DNA of 64,000 bases. Source: CAZQQU01 sp964595625. Lineage in GTDB: Bacteria; Bacteroidota; Bacteroidia; Flavobacteriales; Flavobacteriaceae. The position numbers and the translations under genes are program-made. Below the pieces are notes generated by a model that was not told the origin of the DNA, did not search any database, and saw only the letters and a list, made by a program, of their open reading frames with translations. The stretch covers positions 62,001-126,000 of the forward strand of contig CAZQQU010000001.1 in the NCBI GenBank assembly GCA_964595625.1, in the 5' to 3' direction. Positions 8,358 through 17,206 of the stretch are shown here, in pieces (position 1 is the stretch's first letter; every line of letters begins with the position of its first letter).

Positions 8358-8870
8358 ACTACCCTAAAGTTACAACTATTTTTTGAAAAATTACTAGCTG
8401 CTTGTATTTTTAAAATGATACTCCAATCGGGACTTATTTGGTGTTGCTAGGTGGTCTTTTGTAACCCTTTTTTATACTCCATTATTTTTGTTAAGCAAAT
8501 CCGTTTCTATTGAGTTACATCCTTTTTTTGGGTTTCCCCAAATTTTTAGAAAAATTACTGGAAAAATTCGAGTGTATTTCCTAAAATGTTTGTCCTTCTC
8601 AAGCGAATTGCGTTCGGTTAAACTATTTGAGCTGTGGGGAGTCTAAATCCTTAGCCACTGCCCAACGAATGGGAATCCAAAGTCAAGCTAAAATACAGCT
8701 TAATTGAGTACCCCACCTTTTGCATTACAAAGGTAAGAAATAGGCGGACAGAGGTAAAATTTTCGACCTTAATTTTCCTTGAAAAAAGTTGGATTACGAA
8801 CGATTTTAATTGGTGTAAAACCTTGTTTATAACTCCTATTTTTGGGGCAATTTAAGTGGTCTTTATTCGT
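8358..8870. other. 513-bp intergenic region without a recognisable gene
   Basis: Lies between divergent RSH and the GH3 fusion gene. I see no ORF longer than a few dozen codons and no similarity to a tRNA, IS end or known riboswitch. Near the RSH start the coding strand has TAACTTTA (8368-8375), one base off the -7 consensus. The stretch holds one complete promoter-like pair with a hairpin behind it (8458-8547, listed separately) and a small stem at 8716-8735 (ACCTTT/AAAGGT). The rest looks like unstructured regulatory spacer or the decayed remains of a gene. Confidence 0.5.
8483..8547 (+). ncRNA. Candidate short RNA unit (promoter plus terminator, no ORF)
   Basis: TTTG at 8458-8461, a 21-bp spacer and TATTTTTG at 8483-8490 form a full Bacteroidota promoter. 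About 35 bp on, TTTGGG (8527-8532) pairs with CCCAAA (8537-8542) across a 4-base loop, followed by TTTTT, which is terminator-like. The implied transcript would start near 8497 and be only about 50 nt. Both elements are short and could be chance in AT-rich DNA; there is no homology evidence. Confidence 0.25.
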
Positions 8871-8878
8871 TATTTTTG
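8871..8878 (+). promoter_or_regulatory. Putative -7 element of the GH3 fusion gene (TATTTTTG)
   Basis: Matches TAnnTTTG and overlaps the most upstream possible TTG start (8876) of the following gene. If it is the promoter, translation must begin downstream, at the ATG at 8921, which also gives a proper signal peptide. The nearest TTTG upstream is 26 bp away, longer than usual. Confidence 0.45.
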
Positions 8879-8920
8879 TGGCAACCTTTATTTGAAAAAA
8901 TCTTTGATGTATTCGTATTT

Positions 8921-11836
8921 ATGAGTCGTATTTTAATTGTTTTCGGACTATTTTTTTCTTTTTCTACTAGTTTTTCACAAGAGTTACACCCCTTAATTGA
9001 TTACGATCATCAAGAAGAACAAATGCAATGGGTGGAATCTACTTATGCTTCTATGACTTTGGAAGAAAAGGTAGGCCAATTATTTATGGTCGATTTATTT
9101 TCTTCCGACCCCCCATCCAAGATAGACCGGGTTAAGAATTTGGTGACCAATTACCACATCGGTGGAGTAATTTTTTCGAAAGGGGGACCGGTACGACAAG
9201 CCCACATCAATAACCAACTGCAAGATTTGGCGAAAACCAAATTGTTAATCGCTATGGATGCCGAGTGGGGGTTGGCCATGCGCTTAGATTCTACCTATGC
9301 GTTTCCTTGGAATATGACTTTAGGAGCTATTGAAGATGCAAGTTTGATTTACGAAGTGGGTAAACGCATTGGTCAGCACAACAAACGCATGGGGGTTCAT
9401 ATCAATTTTGCACCGGTTTTAGATATCAATACCAATCCTTTAAACCCCATTATCGGCAATCGCTCTTTCGGCGAAGACCGGGATAATGTGACCCTCAAAG
9501 CCATGGCGTTTATGCAAGGTATGCAGAGTGAAGGTGTATTGGCCAATGGCAAACACTTTCCCGGACACGGAGACACCGATACCGATTCGCATAAAACGCT
9601 ACCTACGGTCTTGTTTTCTGAAATCCATATTGATACGGTCGAGTTACACCCTTATAAAAAATTGTTTTCCCGCGGTTTGGCCAGTGTGATGATTGCACAT
9701 CTTAACATTCCTGCTTTGGAGCCCCGCAATATGCCGGTATCATTATCGGAACGAGTGGTTACCGAATTATTACAAGAAAAACTCGGTTTTCAAGGGTTGG
9801 TCTTTACCGATGCTTTGAATATGAAAGGGGCCGCTGATTACAAAAACCCCGGGGAGGTAGATCTAGCCGCTTTCCTGGCGGGAAATGATATATTGTTGAT
9901 TTCTGAAGATGTTCCCAAAGCACACCAGTTGATCATCGAAAATTACCAAAAGGGCACCATTACCGAAGAACGCTTGGCTCATTCGGTTAAAAAAATATTA
10001 ATGGCCAAATACAAAGTGGGTTTGCATGCATACCAACCGGTCAATACACAGTATTTGTACCAAGATTTAAACTCGGTCAAAGAGGATGCTTTGTATGAGA
10101 AATTACTCGAAAATGCGGTTACCGTAGTAAAAAATACCGATCAGACCGTCCCTATCAAAACCCTGGAAAATAAAAAGTTTGCCTACGTACATTTTGGCGA
10201 TGACAGCGGGGATGCTTTTTTTAACCAGCTCAATAAATATACGCAAGTAGATCAGGTAAAAGGGGCTAGCTTGGATGAGTTGATTAAAAAATTAGAAACC
10301 TACGACCAAGTTATTATTGGTTTTCACAAATCGAACGAAAACCCGTGGAAAGGATTTAAATTTACTCAAAAAGAACTCACTTGGATTTATGAAATTGCTC
10401 GTACCAATCGGGTGATTTTAACGGTATTTGCCCGTCCTTATGCCTTGATGGATCTAAAAACAACAACCCATTTTGAAAGTATCGTTATAGGATATCAAAA
10501 CAGTAAAATAGCGCAAGAAGTAACCGCGCAAATTCTGTTTGGAGCTCGAGAAGCCAAAGGAAAATTACCGGTTTCTGCTGGAGCGGATTTTCCAGTCAAT
10601 ACCCAAATTTTGACTCATCTTTTGGGACGTTTAACTTATGGTGTACCCGAAACCGTGGGGATGAATTCCCAAAAATTAAAAAAAGTAGATTCGTTGGCTC
10701 AAGAAGTCATTCGAAGAAAAATGGCACCGGGGTTACAAATTTCTATCAGTAAATCAGGTAAAGTGGTGTATCAAAAAAGTTTTGGACACCATACCTACGA
10801 AAAAAATATCTCCGTAGAAAACCACCATATGTACGATTTGGCTTCATTGACTAAAATACTAGCCGCTACTCCGGTGTTGATGAAAATGAAAGATGAAGGC
10901 CACCTGAGCTTAAAATCGACTTTGGGTGATTTACTGCCGGAATACCAAGGTACTGATAAAGCTAACATTTCGGTTCAAGCGATGTTTTCCCACTATGCGA
11001 AATTTCGATCTTGGATTCCTTTTTATAAACAGACCTTGGATTCGATCACTAAAAAATTGGATTCCCGATATTACAGCACTGAATATTCGGCGAGTTTTCC
11101 CTTGCGAGTATCTAAAGGTATATGGGCAAATACTGAAATAGAGGATTTTGTTTTTCAAACAATTAAAGATTCTAAATTAAATAAAGACTTAAAGTATTTG
11201 TACAGTGATTTACCGTTTTATTTAGTAAAAAAAATTGCGGAAAATCAGTACGAAATACCCTTTGACCAGTTGATACAGCAAAGTCTTTTTGACCCGTTAG
11301 GAGCCAATTTAATAGGATTTAATCCGACTCGAAAATTCGGATTGGATCAAATTCCGCCAACTGAAATGGATCTCAGTTTCCGGGGAGAAATTGTTCATGG
11401 GTACGTTCACGATCAAGGAGCGGCTATGCTCGGTGGAGTGAGTGGGCATGCGGGTTTGTTTTCTAATGCCAACGATGTTAACAAAATCATGCAATTGTTT
11501 ATACAGCGTGGTTTTTACGGGGGCCAGCGTTATTTTGATCCAGAGACTCTGGATACTTTTAATACTTGTTACTACTGCCACCGCAATGTGCGCCGAGGGG
11601 TAGGCTTTGACAAGCCGCAGTTGGGTAAATCGGGACCCACTTGTGGATGTACTTCTCAAAGTAGTTTTGGGCACTCGGGCTTTACAGGTACTTTTACTTG
11701 GGCCGACCCGGAAAATGAAATTGTTTATGTATTTTTATCCAATCGAACTTTTCCGGATGCCGAAAATCGTTTGATGATATCCAGTAATATTCGTTCGGAT
11801 ATACAACAAGCTATCTATGATGCGGTGGATTGGTAA
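8921..11836 (+). CDS. Glycoside hydrolase family 3 (NagZ-like) fused to a beta-lactamase-fold serine hydrolase
   Basis: A 971-residue exported protein; signal peptide MSRILIVFGLFFSFSTSFSQ. The first about 560 residues are a GH3 beta-N-acetylhexosaminidase with the NagZ motif KHFPGHGDTDTDSH near residue 211, followed by a C-terminal GH3 alpha/beta domain. The last about 370 residues are a class C beta-lactamase/penicillin-binding fold: SLTK (Ser-x-x-Lys) near 640, YSD in place of YxN near 760, and HSGFTG near 916. This fusion is known in Bacteroidota and is thought to act on peptidoglycan fragments in the periplasm: release of GlcNAc from muropeptides, with esterase or DD-peptidase activity from the second domain (inference). 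A longer start at 8876 is possible but would spoil the signal peptide. It is 36 bp upstream of bshA. Confidence 0.93.
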   Translation: MSRILIVFGLFFSFSTSFSQELHPLIDYDHQEEQMQWVESTYASMTLEEKVGQLFMVDLFSSDPPSKIDRVKNLVTNYHIGGVIFSKGGPVRQAHINNQLQDLAKTKLLIAMDAEWGLAMRLDSTYAFPWNMTLGAIEDASLIYEVGKRIGQHNKRMGVHINFAPVLDINTNPLNPIIGNRSFGEDRDNVTLKAMAFMQGMQSEGVLANGKHFPGHGDTDTDSHKTLPTVLFSEIHIDTVELHPYKKLFSRGLASVMIAHLNIPALEPRNMPVSLSERVVTELLQEKLGFQGLVFTDALNMKGAADYKNPGEVDLAAFLAGNDILLISEDVPKAHQLIIENYQKGTITEERLAHSVKKILMAKYKVGLHAYQPVNTQYLYQDLNSVKEDALYEKLLENAVTVVKNTDQTVPIKTLENKKFAYVHFGDDSGDAFFNQLNKYTQVDQVKGASLDELIKKLETYDQVIIGFHKSNENPWKGFKFTQKELTWIYEIARTNRVILTVFARPYALMDLKTTTHFESIVIGYQNSKIAQEVTAQILFGAREAKGKLPVSAGADFPVNTQILTHLLGRLTYGVPETVGMNSQKLKKVDSLAQEVIRRKMAPGLQISISKSGKVVYQKSFGHHTYEKNISVENHHMYDLASLTKILAATPVLMKMKDEGHLSLKSTLGDLLPEYQGTDKANISVQAMFSHYAKFRSWIPFYKQTLDSITKKLDSRYYSTEYSASFPLRVSKGIWANTEIEDFVFQTIKDSKLNKDLKYLYSDLPFYLVKKIAENQYEIPFDQLIQQSLFDPLGANLIGFNPTRKFGLDQIPPTEMDLSFRGEIVHGYVHDQGAAMLGGVSGHAGLFSNANDVNKIMQLFIQRGFYGGQRYFDPETLDTFNTCYYCHRNVRRGVGFDKPQLGKSGPTCGCTSQSSFGHSGFTGTFTWADPENEIVYVFLSNRTFPDAENRLMISSNIRSDIQQAIYDAVDW

Positions 11837-11872
11837 TAGGCGTACACAAATAAATACATAAAATACTTAGTT

Positions 11873-13015
11873 ATGAAAATAGCCATAGTTTGTTATCCTA
11901 CATTTGGTGGTAGTGGGGTAGTCGCTACCGAGTTGGGTATCGAATTGGCCAAACGCGGTCATCAAATTCATTTTATAACCTACAAACAACCGGTTCGATT
12001 GGAATTGTTGGCCAATCAAATTCACTTTCACGAAGTCAATATACCCGAATATCCACTGTTCAAATACCAACCCTACGAATTAGCACTTTCTAGCAAGTTG
12101 GTGGACGTCATTCGGTGTTATGAGATTGATTTACTTCACGTACACTATGCAATACCTCATGCTTATGCCGGTTATATGACTAAAAAAATGCTGGAGGAGG
12201 AAAAAATTTATATTCCGATGATGACAACCTTACACGGGACGGATATTACGCTGGTAGGTAGTCATCCTTTTTATAAACCGGCGGTCACTTTTAGTATCAA
12301 CAAAAGTGATGTAGTTACCTCGGTATCTGAGAGTTTAAAGCAAGATACACTTCGGTTATTTGATGTTAAGGTGCCTATTGAAGTGATCCCTAATTTTGTG
12401 GATTTGTACAAACACAGTCGGGAGGCTCATAGCGATTGTCGCCGTCATTTTATGGCTTCCGAAAACGAATTTATCATCACTCATATCAGCAATTTTAGAG
12501 CGGTAAAACGCACCGAAGATGTAGTACAGGTTTTTTATAAAATCCAACAACAGATTCCGGCTAAGTTGATGATGGTAGGCGAGGGGCCGGATAAGGTAAA
12601 AGCAGAGAACTTATGTGCTTCGTTGGGCATTTCCCACCGCGTACAATTTGTGGGAAATAGTGATGAGGTTACTAAAATCCTGTGTTTTTCGGACTTGTTC
12701 CTACTTACTTCCGAAAAAGAAAGTTTTGGATTGGTAGCTTTAGAAGCTATGGCCAGTGGAGTTCCTGTGATTTCCACCAATGTAGGTGGTTTGCCCGAAG
12801 TCAATCTACACGGGCATACCGGCTTTTTAAGTGAGTTAGGAGATATTGACCAAATGGCTGACTACGCCTTACAATTATTGAAAAATACCGATTTGCTGAA
12901 CTCTTTTAAGAAAAACGCGAAGGAATATGCGAGAAAATTTGATATACATACCATCGTCCCGATGTATGAAAACCTTTATTATCACGCCATTGAACAATTA
13001 AAATTAAAAATATGA
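11873..13015 (+). CDS. bshA: N-acetyl-alpha-D-glucosaminyl L-malate synthase (bacillithiol synthesis)
   Basis: Family 4 glycosyltransferase that links GlcNAc from UDP-GlcNAc to L-malate, the first step of bacillithiol synthesis; cytoplasmic. At 380 residues it has the usual length. The N-terminal nucleotide-sugar loop (PTFGGSGVVATELG), LHVHYAIPHA, the TTLHGTDITLVG region and the C-terminal ESFGLVALEAMASGVPVIS (E-x7-E motif) are typical of BshA rather than of a general GT4. It follows the GH3 fusion on the same strand and overlaps the next lipoprotein gene by ATGA. No bshB or bshC is seen in the window. Presence of bshA implies that bacillithiol is the low-molecular-weight thiol here. Confidence 0.93.
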   Translation: MKIAIVCYPTFGGSGVVATELGIELAKRGHQIHFITYKQPVRLELLANQIHFHEVNIPEYPLFKYQPYELALSSKLVDVIRCYEIDLLHVHYAIPHAYAGYMTKKMLEEEKIYIPMMTTLHGTDITLVGSHPFYKPAVTFSINKSDVVTSVSESLKQDTLRLFDVKVPIEVIPNFVDLYKHSREAHSDCRRHFMASENEFIITHISNFRAVKRTEDVVQVFYKIQQQIPAKLMMVGEGPDKVKAENLCASLGISHRVQFVGNSDEVTKILCFSDLFLLTSEKESFGLVALEAMASGVPVISTNVGGLPEVNLHGHTGFLSELGDIDQMADYALQLLKNTDLLNSFKKNAKEYARKFDIHTIVPMYENLYYHAIEQLKLKI

Positions 13016-13464
13016 AACAACTGTTATTTCTTTTGATTCCCTTTTTTGTAGGATGTAATTGTACTAAAAAAACAACCTCTAAAAATACAGGTTCTACCGC
13101 CTCGTATGAAGTATTATTTCAAAGTAATTACGGTGGAAATGAAGAAAAATCGTATCAGGTTATTCATTCGCTGGAAGACTTACAAAATACCTTGGGAAAT
13201 CCGCTGTTAGAAAACAATCAAGAATTTAATTCCCGACTTGTTCAAATAGACTTTGACAAACAAGCCGTAGTAATATTGCATATGGGTACAAGAAATACCG
13301 GGGGCTATTCTATTGGTATAGAAGAGGTTTTGGTAACGGACGATACTACGTATGTGAAGGTTAAGGAAACCACTCCCGAACCCGGTATGAATGTCACCAT
13401 GGCTCTGACTGCTCCTTTTTGTATTGCGGTCATTAACACCAACAAAAACATCCTTTTTCAATAA
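13012..13464 (+). CDS. PrcB-like lipoprotein
   Basis: A 150-residue protein with a lipoprotein-like signal (LLFLLIPFFVGC, Cys15). The mature part matches the PrcB C-terminal domain, seen in VVILHMGTRNTGGYSIGIEEV followed by TTPEPGMNVTMALTAPF; in the founding example this domain belongs to a subunit of a spirochaete protease complex, but the family is broadly spread and its role is not settled. The start ATG overlaps the bshA stop (ATGA), so the two are translationally coupled. Membrane-anchored and probably periplasmic. Functional link to bacillithiol or muropeptide turnover is only positional. Confidence 0.75.
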   Translation: MKQLLFLLIPFFVGCNCTKKTTSKNTGSTASYEVLFQSNYGGNEEKSYQVIHSLEDLQNTLGNPLLENNQEFNSRLVQIDFDKQAVVILHMGTRNTGGYSIGIEEVLVTDDTTYVKVKETTPEPGMNVTMALTAPFCIAVINTNKNILFQ

Positions 13465-13469
13465 GTAAA

Positions 13470-13551
13470 AAGCTGTCAAAAAGGGTTGAATTCTTTTACC
13501 CAAAGATAGATATATCCAAGGCTTACGAGTGATTTCCTTTTTTGACAGCTT
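13470..13551. repeat. Long-loop inverted repeat between convergent genes
   Basis: AAGCTGTCAAAAAGG (13470-13484) pairs with CCTTTTTTGACAGCTT (13536-13551) with one extra T, across a 51-base loop that itself contains GGGT/ACCC (13483-13486/13498-13501). It sits between the PrcB-like gene and a convergent outer-membrane gene, where a bidirectional terminator is expected, but the loop is unusually large. Confidence 0.5.
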
Positions 13552-13563
13552 GGGGGAAATTTT

Positions 13564-14049
13564 TTAAAATTGGTAGCGTGCACTGATACCGATGTCAAAA
13601 TTGACATCGTCCCGCACCCCACCAAAATCTATTTCGGGTCTAAAGTCAAACGACAATAAGAGTGGGAAATCAAAATAATACTCAATTCCCACGACCCCGG
13701 TCGCATAGGCAAAAAACCTGTCATTGGGGTGGTGATGGTGGTGGTGATGATCAAAATTAACCGATCCCAAACCCAAACCCGGTCCGACATACCAGTTAAA
13801 ATTGCCATCAATATGCCAAACCCATTCAAACAAGCCGGTAAGCTTACTTACATCGTAATGGGAATGACGTCGAAGACCCAACCCAAATTCCAACCGATTG
13901 TTGTTCATAATGGCTCGTTGGTAATTGACTTCGGCGCCGATTGCCCGGCTCTCACTAATTCGAATACCAATAGCATTTTTAGATAGTTGCTGCGCAAAGA
14001 GGGGGGTACTGGCTCCCAACATCAATACAAACAAAATAACATGTTTCAT
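13564..14049 (-). CDS. Outer-membrane beta-barrel-like protein with a polyhistidine loop
   Basis: A 161-residue protein with a signal peptide (MKHVILFVLMLGASTPLFAQ). The rest has alternating amphipathic strands rich in Gly, Tyr and Phe (AIGIRISESRAIGAEVNY, EFGLGLRRHS, YVGPGLGLGSVNF) and ends with a C-terminal aromatic (ISARYQF), as in small outer-membrane barrels. A run of eight His follows Asp near residue 101 and would lie in a loop; it may bind metal or be a neutral low-complexity tract. No specific family is recognised. It is convergent with the bshA unit and divergent from the oxidoreductase gene downstream. Confidence 0.75.
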   Translation of the reverse strand: MKHVILFVLMLGASTPLFAQQLSKNAIGIRISESRAIGAEVNYQRAIMNNNRLEFGLGLRRHSHYDVSKLTGLFEWVWHIDGNFNWYVGPGLGLGSVNFDHHHHHHHPNDRFFAYATGVVGIEYYFDFPLLLSFDFRPEIDFGGVRDDVNFDIGISARYQF

Positions 14050-14173
14050 AAATTACATAATTGATTTACTATTTATAACTACTTTTTTTAAATTTCATTT
14101 TGTGGGTTTTTCATAATTCTTAGTTAATAGGTATTAAAAAGTGTTAATTTTACGGGATTGCTAGTTACCCTCC

Positions 14174-17101
14174 ATGAAAAACGGTTTTCACGAAAAATTA
14201 AAACAGTTGTCCAACACCTTGGCAGGCGAGTTGTACTTCGATAGCTTATACCAATCCCTTTACGCTACGGATGCTTCTATTTATCGTATCAAACCTTTAG
14301 CTGTTGCCTTCCCCAAAGGGGAAGACGATCTAAAAAAGCTACTGGCTTTTGCACGAGAACACCATACTTCAATCATTCCTCGAACAGCAGGAACTTCTTT
14401 AGCGGGTCAAGTCGTGGGACACGGAATAGTGGTGGATGTTTCCAAATATTTAAATCAAATCGTTCATATTGATACGGCTACCCAAAGGGCGGTGGTGCAA
14501 CCGGGGGTAATTCGCGACGACTTAAACCGAGCGCTTCGTTCTCACGGTTTGTTTTTTGCACCCAATACGTCCACCTCCAACCGATGTATGATAGGGGGGA
14601 TGGCGGGAAATAATTCCAGCGGAACCACCTCGATTAAATACGGAGTTACCCGTGATAAAGTGCTGGAGATGGAAGTATTATTGGCCGATGGTTCCAAAGC
14701 CGTATTTGGAGAAATTACGGTGGCTGAATTTTTCGCGAAAGCGAAACAACCTAGCTTGGAGGGACAAATATACCGTCAACTGTACCAACTACTTGGTGAT
14801 ACAACAGTGCAACAGCGCATTGTCGAACAATTTCCCAAACCTACTATACACCGACGAAATACGGGTTATGCAGTGGATGAATTATTAAAATCAGAGGTTT
14901 TCAGTCCTGACGGCACCCGATTTAATCTTTGTAAATTACTTTGTGGGAGCGAAGGAACTCTCGCATTTACTACCCAGCTCACCTTGCAATTAGATCCGGT
15001 TCCTCCGCCACTAACGGCGATGGTGTGTGCTCATTTTGATTCCATTAAAAAGTGTTTACAAGCCGTTTTGCCGGCGATGCAATACGATTTAGATACCTGT
15101 GAAATGATGGACAAAGTGGTGCTGGATTGCACGCAACAAAACCCCAAATACCGCAGTAGCCGGTTTTTTATTTCGGGTGATCCCCAAGCTATACTAATGT
15201 TGGAAGTCAAAGCAGACAGTCCCGCTTTATTAGATCAAAAAGTACAGGGGTTGTTGCATACGCTACACCAAACCGGGTTGTGTTATGCCTTGCCGGTTTT
15301 GTATGGAGAAGATACCGAAAAAGCGCTCGATTTACGTAAAGCCGGATTGGGTTTGTTAGGCAATTTAGTAGGCGATCGAAAAACGATTCCATGTATTGAA
15401 GATACAGCCGTTGCGGTGGAAGATCTGGCTGCTTATATAAACGATTTTAGCGAGTTGATGGATCATTATGGCCAGCAAGCCGTGTATTACGCACACGCCG
15501 GAGCGGGAGAGTTGCATTTGCGACCGATTTTGAATATCAAGAAAGGGGCAGAGGTAGATTTGCTGTATCAAATTACACGTGATGTAGCGCATTTGGTAAA
15601 AAAATACCGAGGCTCTCTCAGTGGTGAGCACGGCGACGGCATAGTGCGTTCGTCGTTTATTGAGCTGATGATTGGTAAAGAAAATGTCGAGTTATTACGC
15701 CAAATTAAACAAACCTTTGATCCACAGGGAATTTTAAATCCGGGAAAAATTGTTGATCCGTGGCCCATGACACAAAACCTCAGGTACCAACCCGATAGGT
15801 CAGAACCTGAAATTGAAACCTTGTTGGATTTTTCCAAGGAACAAGGAATTTTACGCGCCGTTGAACAATGTAATGGAAGTGGTGATTGTCGAAAACCCGA
15901 AGCTTATGGGGGTGTGATGTGTCCGAGTTACCGAGTTACTCAAGATGAAAAATACAGTACTCGCGGGCGAGCCAATGTACTGCGTGAATTTTTGACTAAC
16001 GGGGTTCAGAAGAATCCTTTTGATCATCCCGAGATTAAAGAAGCGATGGCTCTATGTGTAGGTTGCAAAGGCTGCCAAAACGAATGTCCTTCCAATGTGG
16101 ATATAGCTGCCATGAAGACGGAATTCTTATACCAATACCGTCAAATTCACGGTAGTCAACGTAGAGAAAGATGGTTGGTAGAAAATTATAAATGGCTTCA
16201 ACGCGCCAAAAGATTTCCGGGGATTTTTAATTTTTTCCTTACGGGAAAACTTACTTCACCGTTGATTAAAAAATGGTTAGGAATTCATCCCAAGCGATCG
16301 TTACCTAAAGTGTCGGCTCACGATTTCTACAAAGCCTACCAAAAGTTAACTAATCAATCACGAAACTATAAAAAAGAAGTGTGGTTTTTTGTGGATGAAT
16401 TTATTGAAACTACCGATACCGCCCTCGGAATCGATGCGCTTCAGTTGCTGGATAAATTAGGTTATAAAGTGTTGCTTACGTCGCATGCACCCAGTGGCCG
16501 TGCACATATTTCGATGGGTTTTTTAGAAGAAGCCCGGCAGTATGCCCAACACAATGTGGCTACTTTCAAAGATATAATTAATGCTGAGCGCCCTTTGATA
16601 GGTATCGAACCCTCAGCCATTTTAAGTTTTAGAGACGAGTATTTACGTTTAGTACCGGATCAAAAATCTGCCGAACAAGTAGCTAAGAATACGTTTACTA
16701 TTGAAGAATTTTTACACCGCGAGTGGGAACTGGGAAACCTGAGTTCGGAAGCATTTTGTAACGACCACCAAGAAATTAAGTTGCATGTACACTGCCATCA
16801 AAAAGCCCTGTCGTCGATAACGCCGACCTATAATTTGTTGAATATACCAAAAAACTTTAAAGTCACTATAATCCCTTCGGGTTGTTGTGGTATGGCTGGA
16901 AGTTTTGGTTACGAACAAGAGAATTATTCAGTGAGTATGGCTATGGGCAGGTTGAGTTTATTTCCTGCCGTAGAGAAAGCCGCGACAACCACGATTATTG
17001 TAGCCACTGGTACCAGTTGTCGTCATCAGATAGAAGATGCTACCCAGCGAAAAGCAGTACACCCAGTGACCATTTTAAATCAGGCCTGTCTTTTAGTATA
17101 A
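14174..17101 (+). CDS. FAD-linked oxidase fused to an Fe-S/CCG subunit (D-lactate/glycolate dehydrogenase type)
   Basis: A 975-residue fusion. Residues about 30-260 are a PCMH-type FAD-binding domain (PRTAGTSLAGQVVG, NNSSGTTSIKYG). Residues about 270-540 are the FAD-oxidase C-terminal domain (SGEHGDGIVRS). After it come ferredoxin-type cysteine motifs (CNGSGDC and CVGCKGCQNECPSNVDIA), then a CCG domain with SGCCGMAGSFGYE near the C-terminus. Such single-chain proteins are expected to oxidise a 2-hydroxyacid, such as D-lactate, D-2-hydroxyglutarate or glycolate, and pass electrons to the respiratory chain; the substrate cannot be set from sequence. It stands alone, 105 bp before aroC. No signal peptide is seen. 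Confidence 0.9.
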   Translation: MKNGFHEKLKQLSNTLAGELYFDSLYQSLYATDASIYRIKPLAVAFPKGEDDLKKLLAFAREHHTSIIPRTAGTSLAGQVVGHGIVVDVSKYLNQIVHIDTATQRAVVQPGVIRDDLNRALRSHGLFFAPNTSTSNRCMIGGMAGNNSSGTTSIKYGVTRDKVLEMEVLLADGSKAVFGEITVAEFFAKAKQPSLEGQIYRQLYQLLGDTTVQQRIVEQFPKPTIHRRNTGYAVDELLKSEVFSPDGTRFNLCKLLCGSEGTLAFTTQLTLQLDPVPPPLTAMVCAHFDSIKKCLQAVLPAMQYDLDTCEMMDKVVLDCTQQNPKYRSSRFFISGDPQAILMLEVKADSPALLDQKVQGLLHTLHQTGLCYALPVLYGEDTEKALDLRKAGLGLLGNLVGDRKTIPCIEDTAVAVEDLAAYINDFSELMDHYGQQAVYYAHAGAGELHLRPILNIKKGAEVDLLYQITRDVAHLVKKYRGSLSGEHGDGIVRSSFIELMIGKENVELLRQIKQTFDPQGILNPGKIVDPWPMTQNLRYQPDRSEPEIETLLDFSKEQGILRAVEQCNGSGDCRKPEAYGGVMCPSYRVTQDEKYSTRGRANVLREFLTNGVQKNPFDHPEIKEAMALCVGCKGCQNECPSNVDIAAMKTEFLYQYRQIHGSQRRERWLVENYKWLQRAKRFPGIFNFFLTGKLTSPLIKKWLGIHPKRSLPKVSAHDFYKAYQKLTNQSRNYKKEVWFFVDEFIETTDTALGIDALQLLDKLGYKVLLTSHAPSGRAHISMGFLEEARQYAQHNVATFKDIINAERPLIGIEPSAILSFRDEYLRLVPDQKSAEQVAKNTFTIEEFLHREWELGNLSSEAFCNDHQEIKLHVHCHQKALSSITPTYNLLNIPKNFKVTIIPSGCCGMAGSFGYEQENYSVSMAMGRLSLFPAVEKAATTTIIVATGTSCRHQIEDATQRKAVHPVTILNQACLLV

Positions 17102-17178
17102 GACAGCAGCAAGTGGAAGAAAAACATTCAGTAGTAAGGATATCGTTTAATAAACTTTAATTTTAATAAGAATAAGTA

Positions 17179-17186
17179 TATTTTTG
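17179..17186 (+). promoter_or_regulatory. Putative -7 element of aroC (TATTTTTG)
   Basis: Matches TAnnTTTG, 20 bp before the aroC ATG. No clear -33 TTTG at the usual distance. Supports transcription of aroC and the symporter apart from the oxidoreductase gene. Confidence 0.5.
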
Positions 17187-17206
17187 TTACAAATACAATT
17201 CCTAGC

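Noticed and set aside
8716..8735. ACCTTT/AAAGGT stem upstream of the GH3 fusion gene as a riboswitch
   Set aside because: Only a 6-bp stem with an 8-base loop and no known riboswitch core around it.
13724..13750. Polyhistidine stretch as a possible affinity tag or vector contamination
   Set aside because: It uses mixed CAT/CAC codons inside a full native-looking gene with signal peptide and flanking genes of the same genome.
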